Source: Undaria pinnatifida (taxonomy: Eukaryota > Sar > Phaeophyceae > Laminariales > Alariaceae). From it: 64,000 bases of DNA. The DNA lies in NCBI GenBank assembly GCA_012845835.1, contig JABAKD010000026.1, positions 5,037,699-5,101,698 on the forward strand. Direction: 5' to 3'. The notes beneath the pieces were generated by a model. That model was not told the DNA's origin. It saw only the letters and a list, made by a program, of their open reading frames with translations, and ran no database searches. Numbering within the stretch: the first letter of the stretch is position 1; each line of letters begins with the position of its first letter. Of this stretch, positions 25,916 to 38,500 are shown piece after piece. The position numbers were made by a program, and so were the translations under genes.

Positions 25916-28900
25916 ATGTCGCGTACAAGAGTTATCGAGTCCAGAGCGCTGGATCACTACTACGGTGAGAACACAGGCCGGATACTTGCTCGTTTTGGTG
26001 ACGCTCGTATACCAGCACTACACAGCGACGTCAAAGCACCGCACAGCAGTAAAAACGTGTCGTACGGTACTTGTTGCATGTATAGCATAACTCTCTCCGC
26101 CAGGTTATTAATAGTCCCTCATAGGGGCTCTCCCTTTGATAGGGCTTCTCCCTGGCCGCTATGATGATATGCCTTGCGGCGCTGATACTGTGGTTGCCTT
26201 GCGCTAAATGATGAGTACATTATGACACGACGATTGACGAAAAGCTGGCCGCCAGAACATAAGGGACGACTTGATGCATCAAGAAGGGCTTGCCGTCGTG
26301 TTTGGGTAGGGCTCGCCCTTTTTTTGCGCTTGTACGGACAATATATGGAGAGAGGGGAGAGGAAAGGAGAGGAGAGGTTCAGGTGCTTGGTTGGATAAAT
26401 AAGATTACCAGCACAGATGCTGTGAACTGTACTATTACTTCCAGTGCTAGTGACGGTAGCCACATGACTTTGAAAAAAAAACACGTACCAGGTACCTGGT
26501 ATATTTCTAGGTCGCCAATTTCCTGGTTATTTTTTTTTCAAGTCTATTAATAGTTAATCAATGTGCTTCGGTGAGGGATAACCTTTTTTCACACTCGTGC
26601 GAACTTGTAGTAGGTACCAGGTACTCGCAGTTGTTAACGGTCACAAAACCCCGCTCACTTGTCGGCTGATGCTACTCCGCCCCCCCCTCTGGCCTGACTG
26701 TAGGGATGCAAGGGTCTATTGTCCTACGGACTGTGGTTGTTACACCCCCCGCCCTCTGGCCTGTTTCCGCGTCCTGCAGACCCTATCTACACAACACCCT
26801 ACGAAGACAATGGCCGGGTTAAGGCTCTTCGACCAGCCGTCGCAGCCGATGCCGGCAGCGCCGTTGGCGGGCCAAACATGACCATGTATCTGAAGCGACC
26901 TGTCATCCCTCAGCTTCACTCGGTCGCCCCGGAAGTGTGAGTGTTGCCCTCGTGGACGGGTGTCGTAATTCCCCCGGTGTTCCCTCGTTGGCGGGCAAGG
27001 CCGTTGTGTCTTTGTTGGAGGGAAACTACGAGTGCGAGTACTACTGTAGTTCTACGTATGATGGATGGTTGCGTTATTTCGGGGGGAAGACTCACAGCGT
27101 GCGCTGCGTAGACACGACACAGTCGAAGAAACAAATCAGTGGAGGAAGAACAGTCATGGCTTCGTGATATGAATGCAATAATAGCTTCATGGTCATAACA
27201 AGTGTTATGTCAGCGTACTGAAGTATACTTATGTAGCGTTATAGAAAAAATAATAAGTGTGCTTGAGTGGCTTTGTACCAGACATTTTGTGCGTATACCG
27301 GGAGGCTGAGAGGTGCATGTTACGAACGCCGATCGTAGTGTGTGCGTTCCTCTCACAATCAAGGCAAATTGAGGGGTGCGTCTTACGTACACCGATTGCA
27401 CAATTGTGTTGCCCTTAAAGTCACGATGACTGCACCCGCGGTGTGACTTCCGCCGTCGTCCCCTGATTCCTCTGTCATCGCGGCGGAAGCACTCCCTTTT
27501 ACCGAAACACACCAAACAGATCACGACCTAGATAATCTAGATCCTAAATCTGTCGTTATGCTATGCTGCGCAGGATCTGTGTGGTACAGATCCAACCCAG
27601 GAAACTCGAGGTAGATCATCAAACCATCCGGTTCTCACCCGACAACATGATCTGTAGGCCATGCAGATCATGTCGACCAGGGATCTGCCTGCCCTGAAAG
27701 AGATAGATCATACTGGTCATCAATGGGGATCTGATTTGTCTTATGTGTGAACCTGTACGCTCGCAGGCTTCTTGCCCCGACGTTGCATGAGGATCCCATG
27801 GAAGCTCCGCAGGAAGAACAAGAGATGTTCACCAAAGATGTAGGATCGCAGACCAAGTATCGGGAGAGCGAAGCACAAACGGCGCCATACAGCCGCGACT
27901 TTGTACTTGATCCAGACTCGGAGGAGCCGGAGATTCTGATGCTGCAGGGGCTTGTATACGGTATGTTTTTTTATAGGTGTTGCTGCTAGACGAGCAGAGG
28001 TACGCGCGAATATTTTTGCTTATCAGGGGCTGGTGTCACCAGTCCAACTACCTTTTGATTGCAGCAGCTTTAATGTACGCTGTTGGAGCTTGAATAATCG
28101 CGAATCCCATTGATCCTCGATCATGGTTTTATGTTCAGCTCTCATTCCGATTGTCAGACTTTGTACATGCCCGGCCCGTTATTTATCGTCACCACCTCAC
28201 AAAAAACAAGTACTGCTACCACAGACGAGCAGGGGTGTACGCGAATCAGCTGCGATATCCGTTCAAGTCGAGTGACTACGACAGTTTGTTTGGATGCCTC
28301 AAGTGAGTCAAATACGTTACTAAATGGCGCTCGCACCAAAACGGTGGCACGTAGTGAACACATGCTACTCATATTAATAGTACGCTACGCTAGAGGTGCA
28401 ACATCACCAAAACATCACCAACATCGCCAACATCACCAACATCACCAAAACATCACCAACATCACCAACATCACCAACATCACGAAACCATTACCAACAT
28501 CACCAACATCACCAACATCACCAATATCACCATTATCACTAACATGTTTCTGAGGGTCCTCATTAGAGGAGGTACTGTACACCAGGGTGTATAAACCTGC
28601 AAAATTGTTTATTAGTAGAGAACAACAAAGGTGAAGCCCGATGCAAAAATCCCATGGCCTAGATCTGCTAAAAATCATACCATTGGTACCAATAATTGGT
28701 ACGATTAATTGGTATTGAAAAAAACAACGGATAAAATTGTTCGCTTATCGCTTTTATTCCGAAAACGTTTCAGCCAAAAAGTGCTACCTCTTCCATCGTC
28801 TATCGTAGCACGCGTTAATGCGAAACCGCTTGTAGCGCCCCCCAGCAGGTTCAATGCCGCTTGATGATAGCGCACTACAGCAGACGAAACCTGAAACGCC

Positions 28901-30620
28901 ATGGCTTTTCTGGGAGTTGTGAAGTCAGTTGCGAGATCGGAGGAACTCAAACTCGCTCAAATAAGGCCATGATGAGTTGAATTGGCCACGTCGACGCCTC
29001 CTAGACTCCATGTACCTGCCTTTAGATGCCTAACTACAGTACAGGGCACCTGATAAGGAACATAACTACTGACCCAGGCTGGGTTTATTATGTGGGAGAG
29101 GGTGCGTTCTACATACCGGCTCCCTGACTTCTTACTGTTTGTGAAGTTCTCAGAGTTTCTTATGTAGTGCCGTCCTGTACTGTTTGCTGTGTTACCGTTC
29201 GTCAACTGTGCTGCATCAACGTTCATCAATAATGCGGCGTAACCGTTCGTCAATCATGCGGCGTAACCGTTCGTCTATTATGCTGCGTTACCGTTCTTCA
29301 ACCATGGTGCGTTACCGTTAGCCTATTTTGCGGTGTTACCATTGGCTAATTATGTCGCATTGCCGTTCCTCAAACTATGTTACCGTTCAACAACAAGGTG
29401 CGGGTCTACCCGCCGGAAAACGCGAGGTGGAAATGCTGACGCACGCTCGCGCGAAGCGTCTCTTGGAGGCTTCTCTTCCCCCTTTCACAGACGAAGCTTC
29501 GCTCGCGTTACGGAAGAGTCTTATGGAGAAGCAGGAGCTGACGGAACTTGGCTTGAGGGAGCGGGAATTGACCAGGCAAGCTCTCGGATACAGTTCTTAG
29601 ATATTTTGACAAAGCTCCAGGCTTTGGCGGCATGAAATCTCAGAGCCGAGTTATGTTTTAGGCCTATTACTAGCTGAGACGCATGCTGCGGCAGGGGTCC
29701 CTGTATTTATTCCTTAGGCTCTTCATAGAAGGAGCTCTATACGCGTCCAAACACTGACTTATATGTCAATGTGCGCTTGCCACGGTTATTTGAGTTTACC
29801 ACAGCCCCAAGCTCTAGCGGCATCCAATGGTAGAGCCGAAATTTCGTCCTAGCTGAGCTTTAGCCCTCCGTCTACCTTTTGGGCTTGAAGTTCCTTTACG
29901 TTTGGTTAAAAGTTTGAGTTGGCGATCGCCATAATGGGTAGCAGTCGATACCAAAATACTGTACTTCGAAGCAGGTAGTCAACGTATGCTCATGTAGGGG
30001 TCGATAGTCGGTTGGGCGGGCGATCACCCACACGGTACAAAAGCAAGGATGACTAACCGCCTCAACACCCAATTACAAGACATATATAAAGGTGCAACGC
30101 TTCGCTGTCCGATTGAAATTCCGTGTTAAGAACAACTGGCCGCCTACAGCTCCAATTACGATACATAAATTCAAACAAAAAAAGACTTCGACGATTCGTT
30201 ATAACTCCGTATTGAGGATAACTGGCGTCCGGCAGACCTAATTTTGAAACATACAATAAGTAGTACACGGTTGGATTCCTCATCGTATCCCCACGTTGAG
30301 GATTATTGCCCGCCTACAGACCCAACTACAAATCATAAGTTCGAACAAAACTCTTGGCTCTCTCATTGAAACCCCGTGTTCTTAGGGCTCGAGACGAGAG
30401 GCTCAAGGTTCTGAAGACGGCTATGCGAGAGCGCGACCATGGAGCTGAATTTCTCGCACAACAGCGCATAGAGGTAATAAACAAAACTGCGCGATTACTA
30501 GCCTTGCGAACAACCCATAGTTTATCACGCCATGTGATAATGATGGTGATGATGATGATGTTGATGATGATGACGATGATGATGATGATGATGATGATGA
30601 CGATGACGATGATGACGATG

Positions 30621-30652
<32 letters not shown>

Positions 30653-33600
30653 GTTGATGACGATGACGATGATGATGATGATGATGATGGATGATGGATG
30701 ATGATGGATGATGATGGATGATAATGGATGACGATGATGGATGTTGGATGATGATGATGATAATACTGCTGTTGATGATAATGGTGATGATGATGATAAT
30801 GATGATGATGGATGAGTGATGATGAGGGGCTAGGGGTTAGGGTTAGGGTTGGGGTTTGGGTGAGGTTCTGAAGAAGCCCATGCGAGAACGGGACCGGAGA
30901 GCTGAATTCCTTGCACAACAGCGCATAGAGGTAAAAACTGCACGATGGCTAGGCCTGTTCGTAGACAACCCTTGCTTCACCATGTGGTGGGACGACGATG
31001 ATAATAATGATGATTATACTGTCGGACGTCGTTGATGTTGTTCTCCCATGAAGATTAAGGGTTAGGGGTTAGGGTTAGGATCTGAAGACGTTTGAGCGAG
31101 AATACGACCACGGAGCCGAACTTTTTGCATCACAGCGCATAGTAGGTAAAAAGTGCGCATAGTAGGTAAAAAGTGCACGATGATGAGGCCTGTGTACAAT
31201 CCATGTTACATTATGACATGCAGCAAAAGACGATTTCTCTTACTTTTCTTCTTTTTTTCTGGGAATATTAAGGAGGAATCGACTGTTAAGACTCTCAAGG
31301 GGTGCAATAACCCTAACATGGGAAACATAATAACAGTAATGGACGATTTTCTCCATGAGGAATCGATGCCGAAGCTCATGCTGCATATTGGCAGATGACG
31401 AAAAATAGTGACAAAAGTGGTAGAACGGTTGGGGTCGCAACACGTATACGACTTAGGTATCATGGTAATGTCGAAAGGATGACCGAAAAAAAAATGAAGG
31501 AGACCATCTAGTAGTAATCGTTGCGAAACTCTGTTCTCGCCGAAGGTAACAAGGAAAGTGATCGTGAGGTGTGGGCTTTTGGCGTCGTTGCCAGCAGCAA
31601 TACCGTTTCGGACATACCAGTAGAAAACAATTTTCGCTGCTTTCCGTGTGATTCGTGTTCCCTGTGAGGTGTGTCTCCCCCAAATCCTAAAAACAACTGC
31701 TGAAACGTTGTTGGGCGCCAGGCCTAGTTGGAAGCTTGTGTTGAACGGTGTTGCCGTGCGACCCTAAATCATTACGACTGTAAGTTGGCCAACAAGTCAC
31801 CGACTGGATATTAGTTGGCTAGGCACTACAGCTGTCTTGTAATACATGACGGTCGGTTGTACGGTTGTACTTGCGTGCTGTTATTTGCGGTTATTTGCGG
31901 TTATTGTGTGCGGTTATTTTGCATCTGACTGGCGCGCTTGTGGCTCGACACGTGCTATTTGATAGTGAAAAACTAAGACAGCTAATTGGATTCTACATCG
32001 CCGCCCAACTAACACCTAGCCGTAAAGCCAACTAATAATGACATACTCACAGCCCTACCAATCTGATCCCGATCACGGACACAGACATGCCTTTTGCCTA
32101 TTGCCTACATGCCCAACGACGCGCGCTACGATAGAGGTGCACCACTTTTTTCCCAACACTACCCCTCACTTTAGGAGGTCAAGGCATGTCCTTCTTAACC
32201 CAAAAACCGATTTGGAAACAAAAAAAAGAAAAACTGCTTTATCGCGGATGAAAAATCGCATGGTATAGAAGCGAGAATCATGCAAGAAAAAAAAAAAAGT
32301 CGTATTTCCGGCGATTTGGGGTTAAGGAGCCCTGTCTTTCAAAAGCCACTCCATTTCTTCAGACGGAAAAAAGTACTTACTGCCTCTACCGTAGGACGGG
32401 TGTACCAATAAACGTAGCAACGTGTTGTTCGTCACTCCGCTCGCGGAGGCCGTTGCTGCGTTTACGAACAAACCTATGGTTTTTTGCGGTTTCCTATGTA
32501 CGATACCGTGTTGGCTGGCCTCTCCAGGCACTTCGTCAGGCGAAGGTAGAAGAGTGCGAGAAAACGATCGGCGCCATCCAGCAGAGGAGAATCAAGGTGC
32601 TGCGTAAGCTTACTAAGGCTAGGAAGGCCATGCCCGGTCAAGAAGACGAACAGGCTAGACGCCGCGACATAATCAAGGTGGGTCCCTACCGTCGTTTTGT
32701 CTGTTTCTGAGAGGCGCAATATTCAAATGGAACGGGAGTCAAATTGAGGAGAAACGAGTTATCGCTTATGGTGCGACTGCACGGACGGAAGCCATGTACC
32801 AGGGCCGAACGAGTGCCTAAGGACAAAGGCCACAGAAGGGGGGGGGTACTCATTTCATATATAAACGTAGTCTTAATATAGACCCTCGCGTCCCTACAAT
32901 GCCGGGACGGAACACGTCGGGTTTTCACCGACCAGGCAGACATTGCTTGCAGCAAGCGCAAAGCGCCGTGAGGTGTTTGGTGAGTCGAATGAAATTTGAG
33001 CTGCAATCTACTAAGAACCACTTGTGAGGCGGTGCGCGCTTTCTTGCATATAAATGACAGCTTCGAATGAATTAATTTGTTTCCTGGTTGTGACCACTTC
33101 CAGAGACAGCAATGGGATGCTATTGAATTGCCTCGTGGGCGCCCTACCATGTGCACACCACGTGATGCCACCCTCCTTACTTTTATGGCTCGCGCCAGTC
33201 GCTACACCGTACCAAGGTAATTCATTGCGTTCTTATGCGTTCTGGTTTCGGTTCGGTTCGTGGTGTGCGCCGCCCCGACGGAACCGTTGGTTTCGCTGTG
33301 CCGACAAAATGCGTCTAGATCGCCGATGAGCGAGCTACAGGGCCCCACGTGCGAGTGGCTTATACATGTTCGGTGGTGAAAATATGAGGGTTACCCCTCC
33401 TACCGGTGTCTTTGCTCTATTGTGCCTGTTGTGCCGGTTGTGTGACCACCATTACGGCCTCCAGCACGCTTTCGGGCAAGATAGCGTGTCGTCCAACTCT
33501 ATCGCACGGTATCCGCCACTACATTGGGGTCGCTTTGGCAGACCACACAAACATGACAGTGGTCATTGAAAGCGATTCGCTGTAATCTCTGACGCGGACC

Positions 33601-35526
33601 GGCAATACCTACTGCTGCTGGAGCAAAGTCATAGGACACGTGGTCTTGCGCCAAAGTTGGTAGTATGGTGCAGTACGAAGTAGTATGGTGTAGTAGTATG
33701 GTGTAGTAGTATGGTGTAGTAGTATGGTGTAGTAGTATGGTGTAGTAGTGTGGTGTAGTAGTATGGTGTAGTAGTATGGTGTAGTAGTATGGTGTAGTAG
33801 TATGGTGTAGTAGTATGGTGTAGTAGTATGGTGTAGTTGTATGGTGTAGTTGTATGGTGTAGCAGTATGGTGTAGCAGTATGGTATAGCATCATGGTGTA
33901 GTAGTATGGTGTAGTATTAATAGTATGGTGGTGTGAACGCCCCCCCCCCCCCGCGTTGGGATTCGACTCCAAGTACAAGATATTGTCATGGTCGGAACCA
34001 ATTGCTCGCTCTCACGCCGTGCAGCGGCGCTTCTCGAGCTGTACTGCTACCCGCCTGTTCCCGACATGTTTTCATTTTTTCATCGCCTTTCGCGTGACAT
34101 GCCCAGGAGTACTCGGACTTCGGCTCCAGCGTTTATGCCCCAATTACGCGACTCGGCCGCCGTATCGACCAAGACAGTGACCGGTGAGATTCACAAACGA
34201 GAAAATTGAGGGGTGGTCTCTCAAGTTAACAATGGGGGCCTGCCAATAATGCCGGTATGTGCCAGCCCTATTACCGGCACTATTCAGGACACCCACACTA
34301 TCGGGAATAGGGTTACGATTGAGAGTTCCAGTTGTGCCAAGCGATTCGCCGGCACTATATTGAGCAGTGACATAGCACTATTCTACTACTCGACCTGCAC
34401 TATTGTGAACACTCCACTGTTCCAGCGTATGATACTCTGTATGTGGTGCAGAAGTTGTCTCAGTCGGGCCTATACCAGCATGGCCATTGCTTTGCTGCCC
34501 TCTGTCTCCAAGCAACCTTGCGGCAAACTTAATCCTGAAGAGTGTAAAGGGGGGGGGGGCAGGAAGAGGATGTCCCCAGCTAATACGACGGTAAATCTTA
34601 AAGCCTCTTCCTGGCGCCGTACTACTAGTAATACTATTAGTAAAACTATACTATTATTAGTAGCACTATTAGTAGGGCTACTAGTGGTGCTATTAGTACT
34701 ACTATTAGTGGCATGCGTCAGCAGGTCAATAGGGGGGGGAGTAGACCACGGCAGCATCCCCCCCAACCTACCGTAGCACCCGTCGTGATTTTTTATGGCA
34801 GCGAACGCTCAACCCGTCTCGCCGCCAGGTTCGCCCTTCCTGGCACGACAACATCCCTCAACACCTATCACGGGGTATCCGCGCTCGAGGCGACCCTCAA
34901 CCCGTCCCTGACAAAGACGGTGATCAACAAGCCCAGCCGGGTCAAACCCCGGGCCATGACGACAATTGCGAGGAAGCTGCGTGGGGTGGAACTCGACCTG
35001 GAGACGACAGCTGCTCTGCTCGAAAAACAGAAGCGTGCTAAGCCCACCGGCGGCGCCAAATCTGCTTCTCCGCATGTAAGGGCGGGGGAACTCGTTGACG
35101 ATATAGTACCATAGCATTAAAAAATACACTGCAGCTGTGAGATCGAAGATTTCGCCGAAACTCTTACTTGCAAGTGGTGTGGATAGCACAACAAGCCACT
35201 ACTGATACAGTATGCGGTACGAGAGATTCCCCCGTTGTCACCACCGAGTGTTGGCCACTCTAAAATCAAGTAAAATGTGTATATATATTGTATACTGTTG
35301 GCGCACAGTAGCGAAGAATACTTTCCATGGCGGCGGTGCATATCGTATTTGCTATATATTTAGTACATATGTATTTAGTACCTGGTAATATTTAGTAGGT
35401 ATTTATAATATATTTATGATATATTTAATATGTCTTTAATATATTTATGATATGTTTAGTATGTCTTTAGTATGCATTTAGTATGCATTTTGTGAATATT
35501 TAGTAACATATATATAATTATTAGTA

Positions 35527-35589
<63 letters not shown>

Positions 35590-38500
35590 CTCCACATTAA
35601 ACCGTTGTTTCTACCATGTGTACCATATATATATACCCAACGACATCAGTGCACCCAGAGTCCATGTTGATTCTTCATCCTAGAGAGATACAAATTCTGT
35701 GGTCACAAGACTCTGTGAAACAGAATAAACCAAACAGTCCCAATTCATCAAGGTAAAGCAAGTGAAATGCTAGCGTACTGGGTACGAGAACACAACAAAA
35801 CAAGCAAGACAATAAAAAAAAGAGAGAGAAAGGAAAAAAGAAAAGAAAAGAAAGAACAGAAAAATTAAAACAAAGCAAAACAAACGGCAGGTGTTCCGAA
35901 GAATGTTATGTTTAGTACCTGGTAATATTTAGTATTAGACTAAGCATCTAATATCTAGTATCTAGCATAGACTATACTTAGTGCGAAACCGAAAAACAAC
36001 TACAAAAAGTGGCCCTGGGGTATATATTTCGATGAGGGAATGGAACCCCTACAACGTGGAGGCCAGCCTGGCATCGTACAACTGGTTCTTCGCAGGGATG
36101 CATGTCACCCTTCATGCGACTCGCCGAACAGCTCACGGCGCTTCGCTTTTGGTGTGCACGCGATGTCTGCCTGGTGGTTGAAAACCCTACGAGCTCCGCC
36201 CCGGCACTGTGGGGATGCGAGAGTATACTAGGATCGAATTGTATCGAATAGTATCGAATAGCGTTGAATAGTATCGAATAGTATCACTATGTTTATGCGA
36301 TAATGGCTGTGCAGTAAATGAGTACAGCCTACCGCTATGGTCATATGGCCACCGTACGCAACCTTGATCCGTTTTGGATCTACTGGATCTACACGCCCGG
36401 GGTATGGGGTTCAGATGCAGGTGTTGCGGGTAACCTCTTCGGAAACAAAAGCGTCGTCGGTAAAAGAGAACGAATCACGCCGTATACAGGGTGGTACAGC
36501 AGTGTCATGTCCGTTGCGTAGATGAGATACACAAATTTTTGAGGGTGAGGTATTTCTGTGTAATAGAACGCTAAGCACCGCCGTTGACGCAGTCTACGGA
36601 ACATAATGTTGGATCCTGTGGGTTTCATGAAGCGCCGCTGTCCCGTGCCGTATGTCCCGAGGTGTGTCCCGGGGTGTAAATGTCTGCAGGGATGAACCTG
36701 TGCCACGCAGTTAACAGTAGAAACTCATACCAGCAAGCCTCACCACGAAAGTCATAACGTTATTGTCCTGGGTATGCTCGGATCCGATGAAGAACCTCCT
36801 GCCCCTTATCGCTTACCGTTCTCCGTATCACGCCCGCCCGCCCGCCCGCCCGCCCACCCGTCCGCCCACCCACCCGCCCACCCATCCACCACCCAACCCA
36901 CCCACCAGGTAACTCGCCGAGGGAAACACATCAGTGGTCAGGAGGAAGTGGGGGCCCATGCAACCGCACCAACGCCCGCATGGAGAAACAAGTCGTCGCG
37001 GAAGGAACGGCCACAGACCCCCAGGTTCGTGATTATAAGGCGATGGACTTATTCGGCACCGTATACCTGGTATGTCAGTTTGTAGCAGACGCCCTCGGAC
37101 GAATTCAAATGCTGCTTTCCTCGACGACCGGTAGATAGCGAGAACGCCGAGCGCCGCATCTCTGGAGAGATCTCGGCGATATCTCCCACACTGCCCGGAA
37201 GGATGGCTTTCCGGGTGTCTATGGTATCTCCACCGCCCCTGATCCCCAGGGATCAAGTCGACATACTCGACATGCTCGACATACTCACGCCTCTGTATTC
37301 AACGGCAGCTGCTGCAATAGTAGCTTGCGCTGCTAGACTGGTAACGGTGACCGCCGGTAGGGACAGGACAGCTCGCGCTGTCGTTACCGCGGTTACCGCG
37401 GGAACTGAGGGATACAGCGCCAGCTAGCGCTGAATTACGAATAAAATTGAGCTAAACTTACACGCAGCAGGTGTGAAAATACGCGAAAGTGTGGTGAGCT
37501 TAAGCTTTATTTCTCCTTATCTATCCGCCCGAAGATGAAAGAGAAGAGAAAAAAACGTCCTTTTGTAGTTGCAAGCGTTCCGCTGGTTATTAATAGGTTA
37601 TCAATAGGTTATTAATAGGTCATTAATAGGTCATTAATAGGTTATTAATAGGTTATTAATAGGTTATTAATAGGTTATTAATAGGTTATTAATAGGTTAT
37701 TAGTAGGAGGAAATCGGCTCTGAAATTGACGTTAGTAAGGGGGGTGCTATAATCTTTCGCATACCTGGTACGGTAGCAGCTTCATGGCCGCAGAGAAGCG
37801 AACCAACATGTAATGTGGCAACATTTTCGACAGTTTTCCAGGCCCAACGACCTGCTATCACACGGCGACATTTTTTTTGTCTCGCTGTGCTCGACCTTGT
37901 ATAAGGAACCATCTAGCCCAAGGACACTATGCAAACATGCTCTTTAGATTGATTCTACGGCGCTGAAAGGCTGACTGGCGCGCGTGTGGTAGGCAACTCC
38001 AAACCACATGGTTTTCTCCATACCACCGACACCTTGTCCGTTGTACGCACAGATTTGTTTTTCGTACGCGGTCCGCTGCGTGATCACACCACACCGCCTT
38101 GTTTTCCCCAAACCTTCAGGGTGCTGCTCTCGCCGGAGGACGAACCGGAGTACCTGGCGGTGCTTTTACTGCAGAGGCTTATCCGCGGCCGGGCGGTCCA
38201 AAACGTCATGTTCGAGGGGAAAGAGCGGCGAAAGGAGCTCATTCGGGAGTTGCGCATCGCCAAACAGGTACGTTTGTCGAACGGGGTGACTCGTTGGCCG
38301 GGGTAGTTGGCCGGGGTAATTAGTTGGTTGATGGCGACGGACGCATGGTATGGTCGGAATGCATCTAAACTTTTCTGAGGGTTCTCACTGCTGGGGCTCT
38401 ATATTTTACGAGGTACTTCGAAGTACCAGGTATGCTTCGCTAAACAAATACATGTTAGAGATACCCTGACGGTGAAGCCAGGTAACCTATTCCAAGGCCT

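Noticed and set aside
30421-30918. 165-codon Ser/His/Tyr-rich minus-strand frame and Met/Asp-rich plus-strand frame
   Set aside because: Translation of the GAT array inside a CFAP91 intron.
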